DNA of 42,788 nt from Virgibacillus_R byunsanensis (lineage in GTDB: Bacteria > Bacillota > Bacilli > Bacillales > Amphibacillaceae). Position 1 is the first letter of the stretch; every line of letters begins with the position of its first letter. Positions 16,641-25,326 of the stretch are shown piece by piece. Location of the stretch: the NCBI RefSeq assembly GCF_042675965.1, contig NZ_JBHTKJ010000018.1, forward strand, positions 1 to 42,788, written 5' to 3'. Under the pieces are notes generated by a model. That model did no database searches. It was not told where the DNA came from and was given only the letters and a program-made list of their open reading frames with translations. The position numbers and the translations under genes were made by a program.

Positions 16641-18104
16641 ATGGGTAAAACTCTTTATGAAAAGATTTGGGATCGTCACGTTGTCCATCAAGAGCAGGAT
16701 CAGCCCGCTATTCTTTATATTGATTTACACCTTATTCATGAAGTTACTTCACCACAAGCCTTTGATGGAATTAAATCAACAAAAAGATCCGTAAGACGTC
16801 CGGATCGAACTTTAGGTACAGTTGATCACGGAATTCCAACAACTAATCGATCCAAACCATTTGAAGATCCAATCGCAAAGAAACAAGTCGATGTAATTGA
16901 AGAAAACTGTAAAGAATTTAATATCAAACTTTATAATATGCATAGCCCAAACCAAGGAATCGTTCATGTTATTGCACCTGAACTTGGTCTCACTCAACCT
17001 GGCCAAACAATTGTGTGTGGGGATAGTCACACCCCTACACACGGAGCATTTGGTGCACTTGCATTTGGAATAGGCACAAGTGAAGTTGAACACGTTCTTG
17101 CCACCCAAACCCTGAAGATAAGTCGATCAAAAAGCTTGCTGGTTAAGCTTGGTGGAAAGTTACCTACAGGATCGACAGCTAAAGACGTTGCACTCGCTCT
17201 TATCGGAGAATTTGGTCACGACTTTGGAACCGGTCACATCATTGAGTTTCAAGGTGAAGTAATACAAGAACTATCAATGGAAGAAAGAATGACAATTTGT
17301 AATATGGCCATCGAAATGGGAGCAAGGGCCGGAATTATAGCACCAGATGAAGTTACGTTTGATTATGTGAAAGGGAAACCAGGAGCACCGATAGGTCATG
17401 ATTGGGAGGAAGCATTGTCACTATGGAAAACTTTATATAGTGATCCAGATGCTCTTTTTGACAAAGTTTTGACATTCAGAATTGATGAAGTCCCTCCACA
17501 AGTTACTTGGGGAAGCAACCCAAGTCTTGTGGTTCCAGTAACTGACTCAATCCCATATCCAAAGGATCTTCCAGAAGAAAAACAGGAAATGGCTCAAAAA
17601 GCATTAGAATACATGGACTTACAACCTAATACTGCAATAACAGACGTTTATGTTAATACCGTTTTTATTGGCTCATGTACCAATAGTCGCGTTCAAGATT
17701 TACGCGAGGCAGCAAAAGTAGTTCAAGGGTATAGAGTTGCAGATGGAATTCGCGCACTTGTTGTACCAGGCTCTCAACTTGTTAAAAAGCAAGCTGAATC
17801 AGAAGGAATTGATCAAATTTTCCTAGATGCTGGGTTTGAATGGCGTGAGTCCGGCTGCAGTATGTGCTTAGGCATGAATCCAGATGTCGCTAATCCTGGT
17901 GACCGAATCGCATCTACATCAAACCGAAACTTTGAAGGGCGTCAGGGCAAAGGGTCCCGTTCACATCTAGTTAGCCCAGCAATGGCAGCTGCAACAGCAA
18001 TAAAAGGTCACTTTGTAGATGTTAGGGACTGGAAATATAATATTGCAAAGGAGGTACAAAATAGTAATGTCGACAGAAACGACAAAAAGCATTCGTCCGT
18101 TTAA
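16641..18104 (+). CDS. leuC: LeuC-type hydro-lyase, large subunit (probable catabolic paralogue)
   Basis: 487 residues from ATG 16641 (AAAGGATG upstream; the frame also opens at GTG 16632). It follows bacterial LeuC almost end to end: MGKTLYEKIWD start, VCGDSHTPTHGAFGA, GIGTSEVEHVLATQTL, and the [4Fe-4S] ligands in GSCTNSR and SGCSMCLGMN. LeuCD interconverts 2- and 3-isopropylmalate and, in several bacteria, hydrates citraconate or maleate; maleate hydratases of gentisate pathways belong here. No leuA, leuB or ilv gene is nearby and the operon partner is a CoA-transferase, so a catabolic hydratase role is more likely. It is slightly longer at the C-terminus than biosynthetic LeuC. Confidence 0.85.
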   Translation: MGKTLYEKIWDRHVVHQEQDQPAILYIDLHLIHEVTSPQAFDGIKSTKRSVRRPDRTLGTVDHGIPTTNRSKPFEDPIAKKQVDVIEENCKEFNIKLYNMHSPNQGIVHVIAPELGLTQPGQTIVCGDSHTPTHGAFGALAFGIGTSEVEHVLATQTLKISRSKSLLVKLGGKLPTGSTAKDVALALIGEFGHDFGTGHIIEFQGEVIQELSMEERMTICNMAIEMGARAGIIAPDEVTFDYVKGKPGAPIGHDWEEALSLWKTLYSDPDALFDKVLTFRIDEVPPQVTWGSNPSLVVPVTDSIPYPKDLPEEKQEMAQKALEYMDLQPNTAITDVYVNTVFIGSCTNSRVQDLREAAKVVQGYRVADGIRALVVPGSQLVKKQAESEGIDQIFLDAGFEWRESGCSMCLGMNPDVANPGDRIASTSNRNFEGRQGKGSRSHLVSPAMAAATAIKGHFVDVRDWKYNIAKEVQNSNVDRNDKKHSSV

Positions 18105-18687
18105 TCAAATCACTAGTATTGTAGCACCATTTGAACATGCCAATGTTAACACTGATGTTATTTTACCAAAACAATTTTTAAAACTTGTAAAGAAGACAGG
18201 GTACGGAGAATTTTTATTTTATGATTGGCGTTATTTAGATGATGGATCAGAAAACCCTGACTTCATTCTTAATAAACTACCATATCGTAATTCTAGTATT
18301 CTCTTAACAAAAAAAAATTTTGGATCAGGGTCTTCACGAGAACATGCTCCCTGGTCATTATATGACTTTGGAATTCGTGTTATTATTGCACCTTCTTTTG
18401 CTGATATCTTCTACTCAAATTGTATTAAAAACGAGATTCTTCCTATTATTCTTGATGAAAGACAAGTGAAAGACTTCTTTGATCAGGTGTCTGAAAATTT
18501 TACTCTGACTGTTAACTTAAAAGAACAAAAAATCACTGATCAAAATGAATATAAAGTCCCATTTAAAATCGATAAGTATTCAAAGTATATGCTTATTAAT
18601 GGATTAGATGAAATCGCCTTAACCTCAAAACATACAGATAAAATAACTGAGTTTGAAAAACATCATAAAATATATTATAAAATATAA
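18067..18687 (+). CDS. leuD: LeuD-type hydro-lyase, small subunit
   Basis: 206 residues from ATG 18067, which lies 12 bases after AAAGGAGG; it overlaps the large-subunit gene by 38 bases, so translation is probably coupled. The swivel-domain motif NFGSGSSREHAPW (Cys of the usual NFGCGSS replaced by Ser) and IAPSFADIFYSN match LeuD. It forms the heterodimer with the upstream product. A strong terminator follows. Same functional caveat as for the large subunit: an isopropylmalate label is probably only historical here. Confidence 0.85.
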   Translation: MSTETTKSIRPFNQITSIVAPFEHANVNTDVILPKQFLKLVKKTGYGEFLFYDWRYLDDGSENPDFILNKLPYRNSSILLTKKNFGSGSSREHAPWSLYDFGIRVIIAPSFADIFYSNCIKNEILPIILDERQVKDFFDQVSENFTLTVNLKEQKITDQNEYKVPFKIDKYSKYMLINGLDEIALTSKHTDKITEFEKHHKIYYKI

Positions 18688-18689
18688 AA

Positions 18690-18719
18690 GGAATCACGTT
18701 CTATTAAGAACGTGATTCC
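18690..18719. terminator. bidirectional terminator between convergent operons
   Basis: GGAATCACGTTCT pairs perfectly with AGAACGTGATTCC around a 4-base loop. A-rich and T-rich flanks on both sides allow it to stop the rightward leuCD-like operon and the leftward eight-gene operon. Confidence 0.8.
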
Positions 18720-18733
18720 AATTTATTATAAGG

Positions 18734-19513
18734 TTAATCAAACACCGGAGGACGTTTTTCAACAAAAGAAGCTACCCCTTCTTTTCCATCCCTTAAACCG
18801 GATTGCTCCGAGATCATATCAGACTCTAAAGTTAAATGCTCTTCTAATTCTCTCAAGAAACTCATTTGCAATAGTTTTTTTGTTTTTGCATTCGCCGATT
18901 TTGAACCTGTCAAAAAACTAGTAACAATTGTTTCTACTTCGTCATCTAGTGAAGCGTTTGAAACTTTCCTAGTTATTAGACCTTCATTTAATGCTTTTTC
19001 AGCATCCCAGATTGGGTTTAATAAAAGGAAGTCTTGAGCTTTTCTAAGTCCTACTAGCCTGGGGAGAATGTATGTGCAAGAACCATCTGGCGATAACCCT
19101 ACTTTAGTATAAGAAGGGGTAAATTTTGCGGATTCCCCAGCAATCACCACATCACATAAACAAATCAGGCTTAGGCCAGCACCTGCAGCAACACCATTTA
19201 TTTTACCAACAATAGGTTTATCCATTTTTGCTAATAGAATAATAGCTTGATGCAAATAACTCGTCAATTCTCTTAAATGAGCACCAACATGATCTCCATG
19301 TTCTTGAAAACTTCTTAAGTCCCCACCAAAAGAGAAGTTCTTTCCTTCTGCTTTTAAAACAACTACTTTAACACGCTTATCTTGATGAACCTTCAAAGTC
19401 TTTTCAAATAACTGTTTTGCTGTCTGTAAATCAATTGCATTACCATGATCTGGTCTATTTAACATTAACGTGGCAACCTTATCTTCTATGTTTAAATAAA
19501 CAGGTTCACTCAT
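18734..19513 (-). CDS. enoyl-CoA hydratase/isomerase family protein, PaaG-like
   Basis: 259 residues, normal crotonase length. The oxyanion-hole segments FSFGGDL and NGVAAGAGLSL are intact. At the acid/base position it has VGLSPDGS with an Asp, rather than the Glu-rich FGLPEI of true hydratases. That is the PaaG/EchA isomerase pattern. It should act on an acyl-CoA as an isomerase or hydratase. It is the last gene of the leftward operon, 11 bases after the alpha/beta hydrolase, with AAGGAGG before ATG 19513. It implies that at least one more CoA-thioester intermediate exists in the pathway. Confidence 0.85.
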   Translation of the reverse strand: MSEPVYLNIEDKVATLMLNRPDHGNAIDLQTAKQLFEKTLKVHQDKRVKVVVLKAEGKNFSFGGDLRSFQEHGDHVGAHLRELTSYLHQAIILLAKMDKPIVGKINGVAAGAGLSLICLCDVVIAGESAKFTPSYTKVGLSPDGSCTYILPRLVGLRKAQDFLLLNPIWDAEKALNEGLITRKVSNASLDDEVETIVTSFLTGSKSANAKTKKLLQMSFLRELEEHLTLESDMISEQSGLRDGKEGVASFVEKRPPVFD

Positions 19514-19524
19514 ATGATCCTCCT

Positions 19525-20319
19525 TTAAAAAGTTGTTAGGAATTGATGGATTTTTTCTGCAGTTTTTTCCGGTACACGTTGAGATAATTGACCAGGAACA
19601 TTAATAATTGTCTCATCTTTCACATGCTCAGAAATCATTTTAACATGATTATTTTTATCCTTTAACACATCACCCTCTGCAACAAGTAAATAGATGGGTT
19701 GTGAAAGTCTCCTCAAGGCAGGTTCCGGATCATAATCAAACGCAGCACGATACCCCCACTCATAGCAGGGTCCTGCTCTTAATATTTGTAAAAGTGCATT
19801 TTGAATCATATTTTCAGTAGCGTCGACCTTAAATTTTTCTTCAAAATATGTCCACCACTGCATAAGATGATTCCCATCACGTTGAATAACTAAGGAAGGT
19901 AACCCATGGTGAAGTTTATTTCGTTCTTTACGTGTGAATAATGGAACCCCACTTAATATTAGTGACTTTACTAAGCCAGGACGTTGAAGTGCCATCTCAA
20001 TTGCAAGTCCTGCCCCACCATGAACACCAAATATAGAAAACGATGTTACTCCTAAATCTTCTAACCATTCATTAAAATATAAAGCCACTTGTTCTATAGT
20101 CAATGGGGACTTTGGATGAAAAGATTCACCAAAACCAGGGAAATCGGGAGTCATCACACGATAATTACCACCAAGGTGTGACAACATCGGCATGAAGACC
20201 TCAGAAGAAAGGGGCATTTCATGTAAACAGATCAATACCTCTTTATCACCTCCTGTATCCCGGTAATGAATTTGACCAACAACATGATCATAGAAATAAC
20301 GATTTGCTGTCAATTCCAA
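19525..20319 (-). CDS. alpha/beta hydrolase fold protein with His at the nucleophile position
   Basis: 264 residues with clear alpha/beta hydrolase layout (CLHEMPLSSEVF at the oxyanion strand, TPDFPGFGES after strand 4). The nucleophile elbow reads GVHGGAG, so residue 100 is His where Ser, Cys or Asp is expected. At the C-terminus, where the catalytic His normally follows GG or PG, the sequence is VPGQLSQ. The acid candidate (AEGDVLKD) remains. A standard Ser-His-Asp triad is therefore absent. I recall related proteins with a G-x-H-T-G elbow, so this looks like a subfamily trait. The start is TTG at 20319 with GGAAGGG upstream. By position it may act on the product of the flavin monooxygenase. 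Confidence 0.8.
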   Translation of the reverse strand: MELTANRYFYDHVVGQIHYRDTGGDKEVLICLHEMPLSSEVFMPMLSHLGGNYRVMTPDFPGFGESFHPKSPLTIEQVALYFNEWLEDLGVTSFSIFGVHGGAGLAIEMALQRPGLVKSLILSGVPLFTRKERNKLHHGLPSLVIQRDGNHLMQWWTYFEEKFKVDATENMIQNALLQILRAGPCYEWGYRAAFDYDPEPALRRLSQPIYLLVAEGDVLKDKNNHVKMISEHVKDETIINVPGQLSQRVPEKTAEKIHQFLTTF

Positions 20320-20334
20320 CTACCCTTCCATAAG

Positions 20335-21081
20335 TTAATATTTACTGAATAAAGAAGTAAAACCTTTAAATTGATCATTGATACCTTCCTCTCGAAGTGC
20401 ATTCCACAAAGTCGCAGCGTTAATTGGAATCACTGGTTTTCCCAACCATCTTTCAGCTTCATCCGCTAGACTTACCATAGATAAATTTGTCCCAACTTGC
20501 ACAATAGCATCAACTTCACCTGAATTCACTTCAAAAATCGCATCTCGGAGCTCATTTTCAGTAACATGTGCAATAGAACAAGCTGTCGGACACTTTAATC
20601 CTTTAATATTAATAACATCATATCCCCAATCCTTGAAAAAATTAACTACTTGTTCGTCGCCTACTTCCTGATATGGAGTAATAACACCTATTTTTTTCAC
20701 TTTATATAACTCTAGTGCGCGGTTACAAGCGTTGGCACCCGAATACACCTTTAGACCGGATAGTTTTTCAATGTTTTCTTCAAATTTCTTGTTCCCTTCT
20801 TTTCCACCCCAGAAAGTTTCAGCAGACATACCCATAATAATGGAATCAGGCTCACAGGTCATCACGTCTTTAATAGCTCTTTCCATCGAGGTTCGTACTT
20901 GGTCTAACAGATTTTCGAATCCTGCATCATCATTAATATTAGGATTTTCAATATATATTCTCCCCATGTGAAACGTAACACCTCTTGGCGCTATCGAATA
21001 ATAGTCTGGTTCTACAATGGTATTAGTAGAAGGAGCTAATACTGCCGCCTTTAATCGATAACCTAATGCATCAGTCATCAT
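20335..21081 (-). CDS. Asp/Glu racemase-fold protein, maleate isomerase/arylmalonate decarboxylase-like, both catalytic Cys missing
   Basis: 248 residues. PSTNTIVEPD near residues 17-26 and the C-terminal LGKPVIPINAATLWNALR place it with maleate cis-trans isomerase and arylmalonate decarboxylase. The two positions that carry catalytic Cys in that group read IIMGMSAE (Met85) and IVQVGTNLS (Gly197), so neither thiol is present. Other Cys residues (75, 119, 164, 168) lie elsewhere. Maleate isomerase chemistry by the known two-Cys mechanism is therefore unlikely. It overlaps the monooxygenase gene by 11 bases (AAGGAGG inside that gene's end), so it is tightly co-expressed. Confidence 0.82.
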   Translation of the reverse strand: MMTDALGYRLKAAVLAPSTNTIVEPDYYSIAPRGVTFHMGRIYIENPNINDDAGFENLLDQVRTSMERAIKDVMTCEPDSIIMGMSAETFWGGKEGNKKFEENIEKLSGLKVYSGANACNRALELYKVKKIGVITPYQEVGDEQVVNFFKDWGYDVINIKGLKCPTACSIAHVTENELRDAIFEVNSGEVDAIVQVGTNLSMVSLADEAERWLGKPVIPINAATLWNALREEGINDQFKGFTSLFSKY

Positions 21082-22282
21082 AAACTACCTCCTTATCAGT
21101 GTCAGTTATTCGACGATTGTTAAATCCTTTTATCATCGATGTTTCTAATAAATACCGTTTCATTTTTTCGCGATCATTCATCATCTCTTGCATTTCCTTC
21201 TTTCGTTTTTCTATTTCTTCCTCATTACTGGCTGCTTCTTCATTTTTAATCGTATGCTTTTGTACTTCTTCTTTTGCAGAAGTTTGTCTTTCCCTTTCAA
21301 ACCCCTTCAGGATATCAAGGGATTCCTTATTATGATATACACGTGTTAAATAATTCGATAGGAAGTACGCATCGTGCACACCACTGTTCATCCCCATGCC
21401 TCCAAGTGGATTATTTACATGTGCCGCATCTCCAATGATAGCAACTCGATTCACTAAAAATTTATCTGCTACACGTTGATGCGCTCGATACACCACCCAA
21501 TGGACGATATTGAAAGTCTTAGCACGACCTGAGAATTTCCTTATTTTATCTTGTATATACTCGTCATCAAGTTGATCTTCTATTTTTGGATCCAACGGAA
21601 TAAGAAACTTCCACATACTTAAGTTTTGAATAAGAGCGACCCATTCCTCTGAATCAGAAAAATAACTAACTGGTGACAAACCCGGATAATCTTCAGTAAA
21701 ATCATGATCCTCCACACAAATTAAAAGATGATGTTGAGGATATGTTAGACCCGAGAACGGAATGTTTTGCGATTTACGCACAACACTCGAAGCTCCATCA
21801 GCACCTATAACGAAATCATATGTTTCTTTCACTTCTTTTCCGTTTCGATTAATTGTAACCTCTACCTTTTCACCGACCTGCTTCAGCTTTTCTAATGGGG
21901 AATCAAAGAAAATGTCAATATTCTCATTCTCTTTAAGTTCTTTTTGAATAATCTCAGTTAGGTGATGCTGTTCACATTGAAACCGGTAAGGATATTTTGT
22001 CTCATCTTTAAGAACCTCTAATTTTAATTCAGCGACAATTTTATTATTTCCGCGATCCCACTGTTGAAAGCTTTCAACAATTAAACTTTTCTCTTTTACT
22101 TCATCAAAAATTCCCAGCTCATCAAAAATTTCAAGAGTGGGTGGATGAAGAGTAGATGCTTTTGGAACAGTCGTTAATTGCGATTCAGCTTCTATAATTG
22201 TAACAGGCACTTTATTCTTTGCTAAAGAAAGAGCTGCAGACAATCCAACTGGACCCGCACCAACTATCAATATCTTCTCCAT
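21071..22282 (-). CDS. class A FAD-dependent aromatic monooxygenase
   Basis: 403 residues of the p-hydroxybenzoate-hydroxylase type. GxGxxG is in LIVGAGPVGLSAA at 5-17, the DG motif in VIGADGASSVVRK at about 158-170, and GDAAHVNNPLGGMGMN at about 284-299 binds the FAD ribityl chain. The C-terminal 70 residues are unusually charged (EEIEKRKKEMQEMMNDREK), a likely coiled coil. Such enzymes hydroxylate, and in some pyridine pathways open, aromatic rings using NAD(P)H and O2. It is probably the oxygen-activating step of the island. The ATG at 22282 has GGAGGAG upstream. The natural substrate is not identifiable. Confidence 0.87.
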   Translation of the reverse strand: MEKILIVGAGPVGLSAALSLAKNKVPVTIIEAESQLTTVPKASTLHPPTLEIFDELGIFDEVKEKSLIVESFQQWDRGNNKIVAELKLEVLKDETKYPYRFQCEQHHLTEIIQKELKENENIDIFFDSPLEKLKQVGEKVEVTINRNGKEVKETYDFVIGADGASSVVRKSQNIPFSGLTYPQHHLLICVEDHDFTEDYPGLSPVSYFSDSEEWVALIQNLSMWKFLIPLDPKIEDQLDDEYIQDKIRKFSGRAKTFNIVHWVVYRAHQRVADKFLVNRVAIIGDAAHVNNPLGGMGMNSGVHDAYFLSNYLTRVYHNKESLDILKGFERERQTSAKEEVQKHTIKNEEAASNEEEIEKRKKEMQEMMNDREKMKRYLLETSMIKGFNNRRITDTDKEVVYDD

Positions 22283-22344
22283 GATATCTCCTCCATTAGG
22301 TTATTATAATGAAGAAGGAGGATAACACTTCATCCTTCCTCATC

Positions 22345-24222
22345 CTATACCGCCTTACTTGCAGTCGTAAGACTACCCTTTTTTCTATGAAATAAAAATA
22401 CTCCGATCAGTAACAGAAGTCCTAAAATATCTGTTATTCCATCATTAATTATCAACATTATTGATGGGACTAGGAACATAAAACGTAACGCGATTTTTAC
22501 CTCACCCTTTAAGTAACCTAATATAGCAATAGTTAATGCTAAAATACCTAAAATAGTTGTAAAAGTACTCCAGACGATTTCACCGATGCTTCCAATGAGA
22601 AGTAGTGATGGATTTAATAAAAACGAGAATGCAATAATCATCCCTGGAATACCCAAATAAAATGCGTAAATCCCCGTTTCATGACTATTACTCTCAGCTA
22701 TACCAGCTGCTGCATAAGCTGCTAAGGCAACCGGTGGAGTAATCATTGAAATTACTGCAAAGTATAAAACAAACATATGAGAAGTTATCGGTTCAAAACC
22801 TAAATTTTGAAGTGATGGTGCTAATAGAACTGACGCCATAATATATGCAGATGTTGTTGGCATACCCATCCCCAATATAATACATCCTAGAGCTACCAGA
22901 ATAATAGATAATGCAGTAATTCCAAAAGACCATTCAATAATTAATGTTGTAAATGTTAATCCTAGTCCAGTATGAAGCACTACCCCTACAACAATTCCAG
23001 CTACAGCACACGGTATTGTCACTTTTATTGCAGACTTTGCTCCATTTATAAATGCATCTAGAGTGCCTTTAATACCAGATCTGGTTGATGGAAATAAATT
23101 ACTTACAACAATTAATAAAATAATCGAATAGAATGCAGATAATTGAAGTGATCTACCCGCAAAAATCATAAAAATCAGTAACGCAAATGGTATAAGTAGA
23201 TGTGCTCTTTTAAGGATACTATTTAATGAAGGAATTAAATCTTCCTTCTCAGTTAATGACTTCTCCTTAACTGCGTCTACTTTATCGGCTTGTATATGCA
23301 CCATAATAAACAATGCAATGTAATATAAAATAGCAGGGATTATTGCTGCTAAAACAACGTCTGTGTAAGGTACACCAAGAGATGTTGCCATTAGGAATGC
23401 AGCAGCACCCATAATTGGAGGCATAATTTGACCGCCATTGGATGATAATGCTTCAATAGAAGCCGCGAACTTAGGTGAATATCCTACTCGCTTCATTAAT
23501 GGTATTGTGAATATTCCTGTACTTGCTACATTCGCAACACTACTTCCACTAATAGTTCCCATACTACTACTCGCCACAACCGCTGCTTTTGCAGGTCCAC
23601 CTTTTGCTTTTCCAGCAATTTTGAATGCAATATCAATAATCAACTTACCTCCACCAGATATTTCAAGAAAGGCTGCGAACAAGACAAAGTAGAAAACATA
23701 ACTAACGACTACACCAACCGGCACACCGACAATTCCGTCCCCTGAGTAAAACATAACTTCTACAAAACGTTTAATCGCTATTCCATTATGATTAAGTAGA
23801 CCAGGTACATAGGGACCTACAAAAGCATAAACGATGAATACGGCAGCTAAAATAGTCATTGCCTTTCCGACAGTTCGGCGCGAGGCTTCCAAAACAAGGA
23901 GCAATACTAAGAAACTAAAGAAATAGTCCAGCGGTTCCAACCCTGATACAAAACGAATACGTTCTACAAGACGATCGTACTCTACGTATACATATACTCC
24001 AGACAGTAAGGAAAACAAGACGAGTACATAATCAGCATTTCTTATTAGCTTATTATTAGATTCCAGCCCCTTTCGAAAAAGGGCAAATACTAAAGCTAGT
24101 GCAAATGCTAAATGTATCGTTCTTTGTAGTTGAGCATCAAATCCTCCAAACATCGCTATATACAATTGAAATAAAGTCCATAAAATACCCAATATCGGAA
24201 TAATACTCAGGTATTTCTTCAT
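22345..24222 (-). CDS. TRAP transporter, fused 4TM/12TM permease of the TAXI type
   Basis: About 625 residues (start chosen at the second Met, 24222, with ATGGGGCG upstream; a frame start at 24240 is also possible). The N-terminal four hydrophobic segments correspond to DctQ. The rest is DctM-like, with SSSMGTISGSSVANVASTG and SSNGGQIMPPIMGAAAFLM, signature loops of TAXI fused permeases. It uses an ion gradient to import an organic acid delivered by the adjacent TAXI binding protein. The upstream gap holds a small hairpin that may lower its expression relative to the binding protein. Confidence 0.9.
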   Translation of the reverse strand: MKKYLSIIPILGILWTLFQLYIAMFGGFDAQLQRTIHLAFALALVFALFRKGLESNNKLIRNADYVLVLFSLLSGVYVYVEYDRLVERIRFVSGLEPLDYFFSFLVLLLVLEASRRTVGKAMTILAAVFIVYAFVGPYVPGLLNHNGIAIKRFVEVMFYSGDGIVGVPVGVVVSYVFYFVLFAAFLEISGGGKLIIDIAFKIAGKAKGGPAKAAVVASSSMGTISGSSVANVASTGIFTIPLMKRVGYSPKFAASIEALSSNGGQIMPPIMGAAAFLMATSLGVPYTDVVLAAIIPAILYYIALFIMVHIQADKVDAVKEKSLTEKEDLIPSLNSILKRAHLLIPFALLIFMIFAGRSLQLSAFYSIILLIVVSNLFPSTRSGIKGTLDAFINGAKSAIKVTIPCAVAGIVVGVVLHTGLGLTFTTLIIEWSFGITALSIILVALGCIILGMGMPTTSAYIMASVLLAPSLQNLGFEPITSHMFVLYFAVISMITPPVALAAYAAAGIAESNSHETGIYAFYLGIPGMIIAFSFLLNPSLLLIGSIGEIVWSTFTTILGILALTIAILGYLKGEVKIALRFMFLVPSIMLIINDGITDILGLLLLIGVFLFHRKKGSLTTASKAV

Positions 24223-24258
24223 CTTATCGCCCCATTCCATTCGCTAACTCGTGAAGTT

Positions 24259-24281
24259 AAAGGCCTCTAGAAGAGGCCTTT
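24259..24281 (-). terminator. intercistronic hairpin between TAXI binding protein and permease genes
   Basis: AAAGGCCTCT and AGAGGCCTTT form a 10-bp stem with a 3-base loop, 7 bases after the binding-protein stop codon. The short T tract on the minus strand suggests partial termination or mRNA stabilisation, commonly used to make more binding protein than permease. Confidence 0.6.
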
Positions 24282-24287
24282 TTAACA

Positions 24288-25313
24288 TCAGTCTACAGCT
24301 CCAATTTCTTCATAAAATTCTTCAGCACCAGGATGTAGTGGTATATTACCATTACGAGCAGAATAGCCTGCCTGCTCCGGTACAAAGTCATTCATCGCAG
24401 CATGTGATTGAGCCATCGCTTCTTTATTTTCGTTAACTGTTTTCGCTAAATGATAAGCAATCTCGTCATCCATATCAGCATTTACAATGTAAGTTACATA
24501 GAAGCTAGGAATATTGACTTCGTAATCTTGGTTGTTAAATTCACCTGCCGGAAACTTGGTACCACTGTCATAGCCAATGTCTGTAAAGAAATCATGATAT
24601 TCGTCTTCAATATCCATTAATGTAATATCTGTCATTGTAGAAATTTCTGAAATAACCTGATGCCCACGACCTAACGCCATGATGTGTAAATCAGCATTCC
24701 CATCTTGAAAAGCTGTTTGGATAACATCATTAGACGTAAACTCTATGCTTCCACCAAATTCTTCGATCATATCATAACTCATTCCATAGGCTTCAAGAGT
24801 TAATTTGGTATTATACTCAGCTAATGTACCTGGTTCGTTAGCATATAAATTAACAGCTATTTCATTATCCGCAATATCCTTTAAAGAGTTAATGTTATTC
24901 TTTTCTAAGAAATCCGTGCTCGCAATAACACCTATAAAGTATTCATTCATTCCCCCAACTAAACCACGAATATCAGGGTACTCTTCTTCATAAGCAACAA
25001 TACCGTTATAAGCCCAGTTACTAGACATATTAAACATAATCCCAATATCAGCTTCCCCGTTTTGAACTAATTCTGCATTCCCAATACCTCCTGAGTACGG
25101 AAGCACCTCTAAATCAATATCATATTCAGATTCCTCATCATTTTGCAAAATATCCGCCAATGCTGCTGTATATACGTAAGCTGAGGTTTGTTGCGAATTT
25201 GTCGCAGCAGATAATTCATAACTTCCCCCATCAACTGATTCATCTCCACATGCCGCCAAAACCAACATCGCTAAACCTAAAATAATCAACTTTACATTTT
25301 TATACGAGTTCAT
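24288..25313 (-). CDS. TAXI-family TRAP solute-binding lipoprotein
   Basis: 341 residues from ATG 25313 (AGAGGGG upstream; the frame is open a little further up). Signal peptide with lipobox LAAC gives a membrane-anchored extracytoplasmic lipoprotein. The mature part has the TAXI hallmarks YSGGIGNAELV, GEADIGIMFN and a long C-terminal helix region with HPGAEEFYEE. It binds the carboxylate substrate of the pathway and hands it to the fused permease encoded next. Because it sits within the catabolic operon, its ligand is the best handle on the identity of the substrate. Confidence 0.9.
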   Translation of the reverse strand: MNSYKNVKLIILGLAMLVLAACGDESVDGGSYELSAATNSQQTSAYVYTAALADILQNDEESEYDIDLEVLPYSGGIGNAELVQNGEADIGIMFNMSSNWAYNGIVAYEEEYPDIRGLVGGMNEYFIGVIASTDFLEKNNINSLKDIADNEIAVNLYANEPGTLAEYNTKLTLEAYGMSYDMIEEFGGSIEFTSNDVIQTAFQDGNADLHIMALGRGHQVISEISTMTDITLMDIEDEYHDFFTDIGYDSGTKFPAGEFNNQDYEVNIPSFYVTYIVNADMDDEIAYHLAKTVNENKEAMAQSHAAMNDFVPEQAGYSARNGNIPLHPGAEEFYEEIGAVD

Positions 25314-25326
25314 ATTTTCCCCTCTC

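Noticed and set aside
16812..17108. 98-codon minus-strand frame inside leuC
   Set aside because: It is antisense to a well-conserved gene, with no ribosome binding site and no protein-like character.
16641..18687. Leucine biosynthesis operon
   Set aside because: No leuA, leuB or ilv genes are adjacent, and the operon partners and operator are catabolic.
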